Shown here: positions 40,367 through 48,607 of the stretch, piece by piece
Layout: every line of letters starts with the position of its first letter
Numbering within the stretch: the stretch's first letter is position 1
Assembly (NCBI RefSeq): GCF_003491325.1
Contig: NZ_CP022881.1
Coordinates: 744,001-808,000 of the forward strand
Direction of reading: 5' to 3'
Length of the DNA stretch: 64,000 bases
From: Staphylococcus sp. M0911
GTDB taxonomy: Bacteria > Bacillota > Bacilli > Staphylococcales > Staphylococcaceae
Notes under the pieces: model-generated
Databases searched by the model: none
Told to the model about the DNA's origin: nothing
Seen by the model: the letters and a program-made list of their open reading frames with translations, nothing else
Made by a program: the position numbers and the translations under genes

Positions 40367-41302
40367 TTAATGATGATGAACGCCAGTACAAAGTGTTGTC
40401 TCGTCATGATCATGATTCACTGTTTCTAATTGAATTGTCATGTGTTGAATATTTAAATGTAACAAGTCATGTTCGATATGTTTAAGCAATTGTTCGCAAT
40501 CTTTGACAGTTAAAGTGTCTGATACGACAGCATGGCAACTTAATGCATTCATATCATTAGATATCGTCCACACATGATAATCATGCACGCTTTGGATTTC
40601 AGAGTTTCTCATTAAAGTTTGTTTAACGATATCTAAATCTACATCGTTCGGTGTACCTTCCATTAATATATTTAAAGAAGATTTGGTAATACCATAGGCA
40701 CTTTTTAAGATAATAACAGAAACTAAAATACTCGCTATCGGATCAGCAATAGACCAACCCAATGTCCAAATTAATATTGCAGCGACAATTGCACCTATAG
40801 AACCAAATAAGTCTCCAAGTACATGTAAGAATGCACCGCGCATATTTAAATTGTGTGATGTATCTCCACCTTTGAACATTAAAAGTGCAATGACAACATT
40901 GACAATTAAACCTAAGATACTAATGACAAACATTTCTTTTGACTGAACTTCTGGTGGCGCGAAAAAGCGTTTAATAGCTTCTATAACAATTAGTATACTT
41001 ATGACAAAGAGTGTAACACCATTGAAAAGTGCTGCTAAGACTTCAAAGCGCTTATACCCATAGGTCTTAGATATTGTTGCATGTTTTTCTGCATAGATAA
41101 ATGCAATGAGCGCGACTAAAAGTGATAGGGCATCACTGAACATATGGAAGCCGTCAGAAAGTAAGGCTAGACTATTGGCTAAAAAACCGCCAATAATTTC
41201 TACTAACATAAATAGGGCTATAATAATAAATGAGATTAATAGGATTTTTTTGTTGTTTGTATGTACATGCCCATGTGCATGATCATGATGATGTGTTGAC
41301 AT
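40367..41302 (-). CDS. czrB: Cation diffusion facilitator, zinc/cobalt exporter CzrB
   Basis: The 311-residue CDF transporter begins with a His-rich metal-binding segment (HHHDHAHGHVH). It has six membrane helices with metal-site residues in LLSDGFHMFSDALSLL, and a cytoplasmic C-terminal domain ending in another His-rich stretch. It exports Zn(II). A GTG at 41314 extends the frame but lies in the AAGGTG ribosome site. ATG 41302 places the start one base from the czrA stop. The czrA-czrB pair and its operator are as in S. aureus (also called zntR-zntA). Confidence 0.92.
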   Translation of the reverse strand: MSTHHHDHAHGHVHTNNKKILLISFIIIALFMLVEIIGGFLANSLALLSDGFHMFSDALSLLVALIAFIYAEKHATISKTYGYKRFEVLAALFNGVTLFVISILIVIEAIKRFFAPPEVQSKEMFVISILGLIVNVVIALLMFKGGDTSHNLNMRGAFLHVLGDLFGSIGAIVAAILIWTLGWSIADPIASILVSVIILKSAYGITKSSLNILMEGTPNDVDLDIVKQTLMRNSEIQSVHDYHVWTISNDMNALSCHAVVSDTLTVKDCEQLLKHIEHDLLHLNIQHMTIQLETVNHDHDETTLCTGVHHH

Positions 41303-41303
41303 A

Positions 41304-41627
41304 TTATTTTTCACCTTCTATAGGGTGGCTCGCATGATGAATAGCTTGTTTCAATAGAGTAGAAACATGTTGGTCATCTAAAGAATAAATCATACTTTGA
41401 CCTTGACGTTTTGATTTCACAAGTTTTACTGATTTTAAAAGTTTTAGTTGATGGGACACATTAGATTGGGATAACGACAATGAATGAGAAATGTGACCAA
41501 CACTTGCTTCACCTGACGCTAATAACTCCATAATTCTAATTCGATTAATATCACTTAAAGCTTTAAAAATATCTGTCACACGTTCCAAGGTATGTTGATC
41601 AGATAGGTCTATATACTTTTCAGTCAT
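41304..41627 (-). CDS. czrA: ArsR-family zinc sensor CzrA
   Basis: The 107-residue winged-helix repressor has its recognition helix around LSQSNVSHQLKLLKS. The alpha-5 zinc site of CzrA/SmtB is conserved: Asp and His in SLDDQHVS plus two His in AIHHASH. When zinc binds, it releases the operator found just upstream (41642-41665) and allows czrAB expression. It is one base ahead of czrB in the same operon. Confidence 0.95.
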   Translation of the reverse strand: MTEKYIDLSDQHTLERVTDIFKALSDINRIRIMELLASGEASVGHISHSLSLSQSNVSHQLKLLKSVKLVKSKRQGQSMIYSLDDQHVSTLLKQAIHHASHPIEGEK

Positions 41628-41641
41628 ACGAACACCTCTTT

Positions 41642-41665
41642 ATATATGAATATGTATTCATATAT
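41642..41665 (-). promoter_or_regulatory. CzrA operator
   Basis: A perfect 11-2-11 inverted repeat, with arms ATATATGAATA (41642-41652) and TATTCATATAT (41655-41665), centred 26 bases before the czrA start. It has the TGAA/TTCA core of ArsR/SmtB operators. Confidence 0.9.
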
Positions 41666-41768
41666 TAATATAATCTACATTGCATATCTAGTCAATAGAG
41701 TTATGGCGTTTAAATAATGATAAAAAAGGTAACAATAATAATATAAGTTTTTAAGGAGGACGTTTGAT

Positions 41769-42422
41769 ATGAGTATTTTGATTATAGGCGCAAATGGCGG
41801 CGTGGGTTCTAAATTGGTTGATCAATTAAAAGATGATAATGTTGATTTTACTGCAGGTGTTAGAAAAGATGAACAAGTTAAAGCATTAGAGGATAATGGT
41901 ATTAAAGCTTTAAATATTGATGTCGAAAAAGATAGTATTGAAGATTTAAAGAATAAGTTTAAAAAGTTTGATAAAGTCATTTTCTCAGTAGGTTCTGGCG
42001 GTAGTACAGGAGCGGATAAAACAATATATGTAGATTTAGATGGTGCAGTAAAAACAATTAAAGCAAGTGAAGAAGCGGATATTAAGCATTATGTAATGGT
42101 TTCAACATACGATTCAAGAAGAGAAGCATTTGATCAAAGTGGCGACTTAAAACCATATACTATCGCTAAGCACTATGCGGATGATTATTTAAGACATTCT
42201 AATTTAAATTATACTATTGTGCATCCAGGTGGCCTTAAAGATGACCAAGGTACAGGACAAATAAAAGCAGATTTATATTTTGACAGTTATGGTTCCATAC
42301 CACGTGAAGATGTAGCCAGTGTATTAAAACATGTAATAACTTCAGATAAATTTAGCAAACAAGAATTTCAAATTGTATCTGGTAATGAATCCATTAATGA
42401 TGCATTAAAATCTTACGAATAA
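41769..42422 (+). CDS. NAD(P)-binding atypical SDR family protein (YwnB/NmrA-like)
   Basis: The 217-residue protein begins with the Rossmann fingerprint IIGANGGVGSKL and has VMVSTYDSRREAF and YTIAKHYADDYLR, giving the YxxxK-like pair used by SDR-type proteins, then a TIVHPGGLKDDQGTG segment. It is likely an NAD(P)H-dependent reductase or a redox sensor of the NmrA group. The substrate is unknown. It is divergent from czrAB, with a strong AAGGAGGA ribosome site, and has its own terminator. Confidence 0.8.
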   Translation: MSILIIGANGGVGSKLVDQLKDDNVDFTAGVRKDEQVKALEDNGIKALNIDVEKDSIEDLKNKFKKFDKVIFSVGSGGSTGADKTIYVDLDGAVKTIKASEEADIKHYVMVSTYDSRREAFDQSGDLKPYTIAKHYADDYLRHSNLNYTIVHPGGLKDDQGTGQIKADLYFDSYGSIPREDVASVLKHVITSDKFSKQEFQIVSGNESINDALKSYE

Positions 42423-42451
42423 TGAAGTAGTAAATATAGCGACATATAAAT

Positions 42452-42492
42452 ATATAGGACGAGCAGAAATCTGCTTGGCCTATATATTTTTT
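42452..42492 (+). terminator. Terminator after SDR-family gene
   Basis: ATATAGGACGAGCAG (42452-42466) pairs with CTGCTTGGCCTATAT (42471-42485) around AAAT, with two non-standard pairs, then a T run. Confidence 0.8.
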
Positions 42493-42662
42493 ATACTTTT
42501 TAACCCTAAATAATAATACATACAGTTACTATTCATTTGTATTATAAATTGATATAATGACGAAGATTACCTTAAATATAATAAAATAGTATATTTAAAA
42601 GTAATAAATGACGTGAATATCGATTGAAAATAGTCAAAAATCATCTTAACCATAAAAATATG

Positions 42663-42770
42663 AATTGTGATACAATCACATATAGTGAGTTAAATATATT
42701 AATCGTTGATTTAAACATCAATAAGTACATACGTAGAATACGAATCGTTGATAAATCATTGGTCAACGAT
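42663..42770 (+). promoter_or_regulatory. manA upstream region with two inverted repeats
   Basis: The gap 42493-42806 (over 300 bases) has no gene. It holds a small repeat TGTGAT-ACA-ATCACA (42666-42680), which includes a TACAAT that could be a -10 element, and a second repeat ATCGTTGA/TCAACGAT (42744-42751 and 42763-42770) just before the manA ribosome site. Their role is unknown and a regulator site or mRNA hairpin is possible. Confidence 0.4.
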
Positions 42771-42806
42771 ATTTACATAAACATCAAGAGTAATGGAGGT
42801 GTAGAC

Positions 42807-43745
42807 ATGCCACTGTTTTTGAAACCTATTTTCCATGAGAAAATGTGGGGTGGTAATAAATTAGAAAACTTTGGATACCAACTACCCAATCAACAAATTG
42901 GAGAATGTTGGGGTATCTCAGCTCACCCTAATGGTAAAAATACAATTAAGAATGGTCCATACGCAGGTCAAACGTTAGATCAAGTTTGGACAGAACATCG
43001 AGAATTATTCGGTGAGTTTCCTAGCAAGGATTTTCCATTGCTCGCTAAAATTGTTGATGCAGAATCCCCGTTATCTATTCATGTTCACCCTGATGATTCT
43101 TATGCCTATGAAAATGAGAATGGTCAATACGGAAAATCAGAATGCTGGTACGTGATAGATGCAGAGGAAGGGTCTGAAATTATACTAGGAACAACTGCAG
43201 ATTCAAAAGAGACATTTAAAAAGCATCTAGACGATGGGTCAGTTGAAGATACATTAAGAAAAGTAAATGTAAGGTCAGGCGAATTTTACTTTGTACCAGC
43301 TGGAACAATTCATAGTATCGGTGCAGGTATTGTTGCATATGAAGTTATGCAGTCTTCGGATATTTCTTATCGTGTCTATGATTATCAACGCGATAATCAT
43401 AATGGGGAGTCAAGAGAACTTAATATTAATAAAGCATTAGATGTCATGGCATTTAATAATGATCTACCTAATATTGTTCCAGAAAAAGAGATTATAGAAA
43501 GTCATCAATGTACGCATATCGTTTCTAATGATTTCTTCACTATAGTGAAATGGGAAATTTCAGGAACTTTAAATTATATGAAGCCACGTGAATTTTGTTT
43601 AGTGTCTGTAATAGATGGTGAAGGGAAATTAATTACAGACGGTGACATTTTTGATATTCAAAAGGGAAGTCATTTTATTTTGACTTCAGAGGATTTAGAT
43701 AATGTATTTGAAGGTGACTTTTCTTTAATAATAAGTTATATCTAA
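42807..43745 (+). CDS. manA: Mannose-6-phosphate isomerase ManA (class I, short form)
   Basis: The 312-residue cupin-type zinc isomerase begins MPLFLKPIFHEKMWGG and has the metal-binding SIHVHPDD (near residue 95) and the catalytic VPAGTIHSIGAGI region (near 165), as in Bacillus ManA/Pmi. It interconverts mannose-6-P and fructose-6-P. The open frame reaches back to 42624, but that part is unconserved and AT-rich. GGAGGT lies seven bases before ATG 42807, which gives the usual 312 residues. A small membrane protein follows 25 bases later. Confidence 0.92.
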   Translation: MPLFLKPIFHEKMWGGNKLENFGYQLPNQQIGECWGISAHPNGKNTIKNGPYAGQTLDQVWTEHRELFGEFPSKDFPLLAKIVDAESPLSIHVHPDDSYAYENENGQYGKSECWYVIDAEEGSEIILGTTADSKETFKKHLDDGSVEDTLRKVNVRSGEFYFVPAGTIHSIGAGIVAYEVMQSSDISYRVYDYQRDNHNGESRELNINKALDVMAFNNDLPNIVPEKEIIESHQCTHIVSNDFFTIVKWEISGTLNYMKPREFCLVSVIDGEGKLITDGDIFDIQKGSHFILTSEDLDNVFEGDFSLIISYI

Positions 43746-43770
43746 TGATTAAATAAAGGATGTTCAAATT

Positions 43771-44001
43771 ATGAAGCAGTTTTTATATATTTCATTGCTA
43801 TGTGGAGTGATTGCAGGTGCTGGTGTGTTTCTGAATATGCCACATTATCCTTCATTAATGATACCTAGGTTGGTTGCTATTATAGGCGTTCTTAGCGCAG
43901 CTATCACGTTTCGAGATAAAGATACAAGTGCCATGCTATCATTAGGTGGTATTATGATTAATTTATTGCCACTGCTTGGTTCTTTCGTACCTTCTCATTA
44001 A
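43771..44001 (+). CDS. Small membrane protein, unknown function
   Basis: The 76-residue protein has three hydrophobic segments (about 4-22, 30-47, 54-72) joined by short charged turns. It is short and lacks known motifs. It follows manA closely and a strong terminator comes 50 bases later, so it is probably the second gene of that transcript. It has an AAAGGA ribosome site. I cannot assign a family. Confidence 0.6.
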   Translation: MKQFLYISLLCGVIAGAGVFLNMPHYPSLMIPRLVAIIGVLSAAITFRDKDTSAMLSLGGIMINLLPLLGSFVPSH

Positions 44002-44052
44002 ATTTGAAAAAATGTCTTTATTAAAATAATAACTAAATATAATTTATCTATA

Positions 44053-44087
44053 TAGACTAATGCGGATTTTAGCATTAGTCTATTTTT
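44053..44087 (+). terminator. Terminator after manA/small membrane protein
   Basis: TAGACTAATGC (44053-44063) pairs perfectly with GCATTAGTCTA (44072-44082), followed by TTTTT. Confidence 0.92.
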
Positions 44088-44219
44088 AATTATTTAAGTC
44101 CTGAATGATTGCTTTTTAATAAAATATTTGAAAAATAGTTGTAGTAGCATTGGTGTGTTAGATATAATAAGGTAATTACAATAACTTATTTTACATATAA
44201 TAAGGTGAGGAGATTCGTG

Positions 44220-45596
44220 ATGACAGAAGAAATCAATTACTTTTGGTTAAATTGTGGTTATAATAGATGGAATCATAATGAACCTTTAGTAGGTCAAACG
44301 ACATTATTTGAATCAGGTGCACAATTTAATCCTACTCAAGGATTTAGAGCATTTAAAAAAGCAAAAGCCGGTGACCAAGTCATCTTTTATCAAGTACAAA
44401 CTGATACAGGTTTGTTAGGTTTTGGAGAAATACTAAGTGTTCAAGCAGGTGCTCAAAATAAAATCAGAGTTGAATTTAAATTTAATGAAACGTTAAATCC
44501 TTTAACTACAGATTATTTAAAGCGTAGTGAAGCACTAGATTTTAGAATGAGTAATATGAAAGAAACACTATTTAATCAAATTAGAAAAGAAGAATTTGAT
44601 CTTATCGTTCAACTTGGTAAAGGTGAAACCAAAATTCCGCGTTATTTCTTCCTGTCAGAAACAGAAGATTTTGAACCCGGTAAGCACTACACAATATTTA
44701 CACATACTTACAATGGTATTAAGCGAAATGGCTATCACTTCTATACACAATTAGAAGTTGGAGATAATGTAATTATTTACAATAAATATCAAAACCAATC
44801 TGTAATTGGTGTTGGTGAAGTGACTAGACATATTCATGAAAAACCACCAATTCCTGGCAGAACCAATAGTACAGCTATTGAAATTATGTTTGGTAAACAT
44901 ATAACACCAATATCACTTGGTCATTTGAACAAGCATCCGAAGCTTAAAAACTTATATTTCTTACAAGAAAACGCTAAGCAAGCAATAGCGAGTATGTCGC
45001 AAGTTCAATATGATGCTATTTTAGAAATGAGCGATAATAATGGAATTAAAAATCCATTTGAAACAGTTGAGAAATCAAATTTATTAGAAGAGCAACACCA
45101 AGAAACAACAATTAAGCCTTTTATTCTACTAGTTGTAGATAAAAAAGAAGAAGGTTTAAAAGCTGCAAATGATTTGTTACAAAAAACAAATGCCAATCCA
45201 ATCATTACATCTGGACATCCAGATTTTAGTGAAGATATGTTATATGGTAAATATCTTCCTAACGAAAGTGGTGCGTTATACTATCGAGAAGGCTTTATCA
45301 CTCAAAATATGCCTAAGAAAGATAAAAGCTATCTTGTAATCGACAACTTTAATAGAATCGATCCTGATATATTCCAAACTTATATCAACGTTCTTGAAGG
45401 ATATGAAGTGACATTACCAAGATATAACAAAGAAGGTAATATGATTAAGTGGTCAAAAGAAAAAGACTCATTTTATCATTTTAATCCTAACTGGCACATC
45501 ATTGGTGTCACTTATGACTCATTAGAAGAAATTCAGCAAAAATATTCTCAACAATTTTTAAAATATACTAGAATTGTAAAAGTTAACCAAGACTAA
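44220..45596 (+). CDS. Twin EVE/PUA-like domain protein fused to a degenerate McrB-like AAA+ domain
   Basis: The 458-residue protein falls into three parts. Residues 6-115 (YFWLNCGY..., VIFYQ, GLLGFGEI) look like an EVE domain, and residues 142-265 (YFFLSE..., VIIYN, VIGVGEV) repeat the pattern. Residues 299-458 resemble the C-terminal part of McrB: GKYLPNESGALYYREGFI matches the segment before Walker B, VIDNFNR (residues 373-379) replaces the usual IDEINR, and NWHIIGV with a final FLKYTRIVKV replaces IIGTMN and the RRF arm. No P-loop is present, so ATPase activity is unlikely. EVE domains read modified bases. No McrC or methylase lies nearby. The GTG at 44205 is within the ribosome site, so ATG 44220 is used. 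Confidence 0.65.
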   Translation: MTEEINYFWLNCGYNRWNHNEPLVGQTTLFESGAQFNPTQGFRAFKKAKAGDQVIFYQVQTDTGLLGFGEILSVQAGAQNKIRVEFKFNETLNPLTTDYLKRSEALDFRMSNMKETLFNQIRKEEFDLIVQLGKGETKIPRYFFLSETEDFEPGKHYTIFTHTYNGIKRNGYHFYTQLEVGDNVIIYNKYQNQSVIGVGEVTRHIHEKPPIPGRTNSTAIEIMFGKHITPISLGHLNKHPKLKNLYFLQENAKQAIASMSQVQYDAILEMSDNNGIKNPFETVEKSNLLEEQHQETTIKPFILLVVDKKEEGLKAANDLLQKTNANPIITSGHPDFSEDMLYGKYLPNESGALYYREGFITQNMPKKDKSYLVIDNFNRIDPDIFQTYINVLEGYEVTLPRYNKEGNMIKWSKEKDSFYHFNPNWHIIGVTYDSLEEIQQKYSQQFLKYTRIVKVNQD

Positions 45597-45599
45597 CTC

Positions 45600-45686
45600 T
45601 AAGTTGATTTTATGAAGTAATCATTTAGTATCCTATGACTTAATAGGTAAATTATGATTGTATTCATAAAATCGACTTATTTTTTA
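45600..45686 (+). terminator. Long-stem terminator after the EVE/McrB-like gene
   Basis: TAAGTTGATTTTATGA near 45600 pairs over about 25 bp with the stretch ending TCATAAAATCGACTTA (45679), with a roughly 30-base loop, and a T run follows. Confidence 0.75.
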
Positions 45687-45762
45687 TCAAAAAGTGGATA
45701 ATTTGTTTATAAAAAGGTGAATAGGAAAAATACATAATGAGTTAAAAAGGAGTGAGTTTAAT

Positions 45763-46185
45763 ATGGCAATCATTTATTATGATGGTAATTGTGTTTATTG
45801 CTATAACTATGCGATATGGTTAATTCAAAAAGGGTTATCACATAAATATGAATTTGCGACATTAAAAGGTGAGTATGGCCAACGCTTGTTTAATCAACAT
45901 CCGGAAGCGAAGAATAGAAATAGCGTAATAGTAGTAGATGGAGACCATATTGAATATGAATCTACAGCGATTGCTTCACTCATTACGTCATTACCTAATC
46001 AGTATAAATTATTAGGTTTATTATTATATGCCATACCTAAATCCATTAGGAATTTGGGTTATCAATTATTTGCTAATAATAGAGATAAAATGTGGCGCAC
46101 ACATTGGCATCAACCTAATGTTTATGAGAAATCATTCTTTTTAGATGATAATGCACATGTCAAATTGGTTGATTCTCAATTATAA
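45763..46185 (+). CDS. DCC-family (DUF393) putative thiol-disulfide oxidoreductase
   Basis: The 140-residue protein begins with the family signature YYDGNCVYCYN (Asp-Gly-x-Cys-x-x-Cys), a thioredoxin-like CxxC site at residues 10-13. The remaining family markers, such as the W-H-W region (MWRTHWHQ), are present near the C-terminus. Members are predicted thiol-disulfide oxidoreductases without a firm substrate. It has an AAAGGAGTGAG ribosome site and appears monocistronic. An inverted repeat ATTCTCAATT/AATTGAGAAT overlaps its stop but has no T tract. Confidence 0.8.
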   Translation: MAIIYYDGNCVYCYNYAIWLIQKGLSHKYEFATLKGEYGQRLFNQHPEAKNRNSVIVVDGDHIEYESTAIASLITSLPNQYKLLGLLLYAIPKSIRNLGYQLFANNRDKMWRTHWHQPNVYEKSFFLDDNAHVKLVDSQL

Positions 46186-46322
46186 TACTTAATTGAGAAT
46201 ACTTGGACTAAATATTATTAATGAAATCATTGATGAACAATTATATCTTTAAATGCTGAGATTTATTTGTGAATATCATATGAACTTATTTATAATCATT
46301 ATAAAAAAACGTATCATTTTAC

Positions 46323-46351
46323 TTTACAGATTATAATAATTCTAATATAAT
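46323..46351 (+). promoter_or_regulatory. mrgA promoter with PerR box
   Basis: TTTACA (46323-46328) and TATAAT (46346-46351) are 17 bp apart. Between them TTATAATAATTCTAA (46331-46345) matches the PerR palindrome TTATAATTATTATAA except at the centre and one arm position, so peroxide would relieve repression. Confidence 0.85.
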
Positions 46352-46399
46352 AAGAGTATAAACAAAGCGTTAAAGGTAGTAAAAGGAGCGAATATTAAT

Positions 46400-46846
46400 A
46401 TGACAAATCATAATGATGTAGTAAAAGAGTTAAACCAACAAGTTGCTAACTGGACAGTAGCTTATACTAAATTGCATAATTTCCATTGGTATGTAAAAGG
46501 ACCTAATTTCTTCTCATTACATGTAAAATTTGAAGAATTATACAATGAAGCTGCACAATATGTAGATGATTTAGCAGAACGTATTCTAGCAGTTGGTGGT
46601 AATCCTGTTGGAACTATGAAAGAGAGTTTAGATATGTCAATTGTTGAAGAAGCTGGCAAAGGTTACGCTGCTGAACAAATGGTTGAAGAATTATCTAAAG
46701 ATTTCACAAACATTTCTAAACAATTAGAAAATGCTATTAAAGTAGCAGGTGAAGCTGGCGACGATGTATCTGAAGATATGTTTATCGGCATGCAAACGTC
46801 AGTAGATAAACATAATTGGATGTTACAATCTTATTTAGGTAAATAG
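46400..46846 (+). CDS. mrgA: Dps-family iron-storage/DNA-protection protein MrgA
   Basis: The 148-residue Dps-type ferritin-like protein has the intersubunit ferroxidase residues: His and Asp/Glu in NFHWYVKGPNFFSLHVKFEELY and YVDDLAERI. Twelve copies form a shell that oxidises iron with peroxide and shields DNA. In staphylococci it belongs to the PerR regulon, matching the upstream PerR box. It is monocistronic with a very strong terminator. Confidence 0.93.
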   Translation: MTNHNDVVKELNQQVANWTVAYTKLHNFHWYVKGPNFFSLHVKFEELYNEAAQYVDDLAERILAVGGNPVGTMKESLDMSIVEEAGKGYAAEQMVEELSKDFTNISKQLENAIKVAGEAGDDVSEDMFIGMQTSVDKHNWMLQSYLGK

Positions 46847-46861
46847 GATGACTATAAAATC

Positions 46862-46905
46862 AAGCTAAGAGGCACTTTGTTAAACAAAGTGCCTCTTAGC
46901 TTTTC
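46862..46905 (+). terminator. Terminator after mrgA
   Basis: AAGCTAAGAGGCACTTTGT (46862-46880) and its exact complement (46884-46902) form a perfect 19-bp stem with a TAA loop, then TTT. Confidence 0.95.
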
Positions 46906-46969
46906 ATGTAAAATATTTTAATAGCAACTTAATAATTTATAATTATTATGATAAATTTTATTAAAATAA

Positions 46970-46997
46970 CCAAGCACATCTAAATCAATGTGCTTGG
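46970..46997 (-). terminator. Terminator after deoD (minus strand)
   Basis: CCAAGCACAT (46970-46979) pairs perfectly with ATGTGCTTGG (46988-46997). The A-rich flank at 46961-46969 gives U residues on the minus strand. Confidence 0.88.
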
Positions 46998-47005
46998 CTT
47001 TTATA

Positions 47006-47716
47006 TTATTCAGCTATTTCTAATGCAATTTCCATCATTTGTGTAAATGATGTTTGACGTTCTTCTGCAGTTGTTGCTTCATCTCGTAAGATATGGTCGC
47101 TTACTGTGAAAACACCTAATGCTTTTTTACCAGCATGGATAGCATTTAAATATAATCCGGCTGATTCCATTTCAATACCTAATATACCCATTTTCTTCCA
47201 TGCATCATTAAACGTTTCATCTGCATTATAAAAAGTATCTGATGATAAAACGTTACCGACATGAGATACCGCACCGATGTCATCTGCAGCTTGTTTCGCT
47301 TTTGTAACTAAATCAAAATCAGCGATAGGTGCAAAATGGCCAGGAATTTGATATTGATCTACATAATTTGAGTTAGTAGATGCAGCTTGTGCGATGATGA
47401 CATCATATAAATTTACATGTTCTTGTAATGCTCCACATGAACCTACACGAATAATTGTATCTACATCAAAGAAATGATAAAGCTCATATGAATAAATACC
47501 TATACTAGGAATGCCCATACCAGAACCCATAACAGAAATTTCTTTACCTTTATACGTTCCAGTATATCCAAACATATTACGAACTTCATTGAATTGTTCA
47601 ACATTTTCTAAGAAATTATCGGCGATGTATTTTGCACGTAGCGGATCACCTGGCATTAATACTGTTTTAGCGATTTTAACTCCATTTGGTTGAATATGAG
47701 GTGTACCATTTGTCAT
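47006..47716 (-). CDS. deoD: Purine-nucleoside phosphorylase DeoD
   Basis: The 236-residue trimer/hexamer-type purine nucleoside phosphorylase has the family motifs VLMPGDPLRAKYIA near residue 15, MGIPSIGIYSYEL and VGSCGA, and IEMESAGLY near residue 179. It cleaves (deoxy)nucleosides with phosphate to free base and (deoxy)ribose-1-P. It is transcribed divergently from deoC-pdp-deoB, which process the sugar phosphate and pyrimidine nucleosides, so the region is a nucleoside salvage cluster. Confidence 0.95.
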   Translation of the reverse strand: MTNGTPHIQPNGVKIAKTVLMPGDPLRAKYIADNFLENVEQFNEVRNMFGYTGTYKGKEISVMGSGMGIPSIGIYSYELYHFFDVDTIIRVGSCGALQEHVNLYDVIIAQAASTNSNYVDQYQIPGHFAPIADFDLVTKAKQAADDIGAVSHVGNVLSSDTFYNADETFNDAWKKMGILGIEMESAGLYLNAIHAGKKALGVFTVSDHILRDEATTAEERQTSFTQMMEIALEIAE

Positions 47717-47881
47717 TTGTTATCTTCTCCTTAAATACATGATTATGTTTAAGATAACATTTGTTTAAATTTATTGCTAATTTTTGTACTATATAGATGA
47801 AGGGTATGTTAAACGAATGCATTTGTTCACCAAATGAGATGGACGAAAATTGCATTGTAAAAAAGTGAGGAGGACCTTTTA

Positions 47882-48544
47882 ATGAATTATGCAAAATATA
47901 TAGATCACACACAGTTAAAGCCTGAATCAACACGTGAACAAATCGATAAAATAATCAGTGAAGCCAAGGAATATGGTTTTAAATCGGTTTGTGTTAATCC
48001 AACACATGTGGAATATTCAGCAGAACAATTAAAAGGGACAGACGTCTTAGTATGTACTGTCATCGGTTTTCCACTTGGAGCATCCACTAAAGAAGTAAAA
48101 GCATTTGAAACGAAAAATGCGATAGAAAACGGTGCTGTAGAAATTGATATGGTAATTAATATTGGTGCTTTAAAGGATAAGCGCTTTAACGATGTCAAAG
48201 AGGATATAGAGAGTGTAGTAACTGCAGCAAATGGTAAGACGGTTAAAGTCATCATTGAAACAGTTTTATTATCAAATGAAGAAAAAGTAAAAGCTTGTGA
48301 GCTTGCAAAAGAAGCTGGTGCACACTTTGTTAAAACATCAACAGGATTTGCTGGTGGTGGTGCTACAGCTGAAGACGTTAAGTTGATGAAAGACACAGTC
48401 GGAGATGCTTTAGAAGTAAAAGCTTCAGGCGGTGTACGTAATTTAGAAGATTTTAATCAAATGTTAGAAGCTGGTGCTACACGTATTGGTGCAAGTGCAG
48501 GAGTTCAAATTATTCAAGGGTTAGAATCGGATTCAAGTTATTAA
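47882..48544 (+). CDS. deoC: Deoxyribose-phosphate aldolase DeoC
   Basis: The 220-residue class I aldolase has the Schiff-base lysine in FVKTSTGF near residue 152 and conserved IDHTQLKP at the start. The C-terminal KASGGVRN is the second active lysine region. It splits deoxyribose-5-P to acetaldehyde and glyceraldehyde-3-P. It begins with GGAGGA before ATG 47882 and is followed 60 bases later by pdp and then deoB, which supplies its substrate. Confidence 0.95.
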   Translation: MNYAKYIDHTQLKPESTREQIDKIISEAKEYGFKSVCVNPTHVEYSAEQLKGTDVLVCTVIGFPLGASTKEVKAFETKNAIENGAVEIDMVINIGALKDKRFNDVKEDIESVVTAANGKTVKVIIETVLLSNEEKVKACELAKEAGAHFVKTSTGFAGGGATAEDVKLMKDTVGDALEVKASGGVRNLEDFNQMLEAGATRIGASAGVQIIQGLESDSSY

Positions 48545-48607
48545 TTCATCTCATTAAAGTAAAGAAAAATAAATCAAGAAACAAACATCTAAAAAGGGGC
48601 TGTTTTT

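Noticed and set aside
42624..42806. 61-codon N-terminal extension of manA
   Set aside because: No ribosome site before it, unconserved AT-rich sequence, and GGAGGT sits exactly before ATG 42807.
46169..46200. Inverted repeat ATTCTCAATT/AATTGAGAAT at the end of the DCC-family gene as a terminator
   Set aside because: The stem is fair but no T run follows, and it overlaps the stop codon.
47905..48396. 163-codon minus-strand frame opposite deoC
   Set aside because: A shadow frame with Ser/Thr/Pro-rich composition and no ribosome site; deoC on the plus strand is clearly the real gene.
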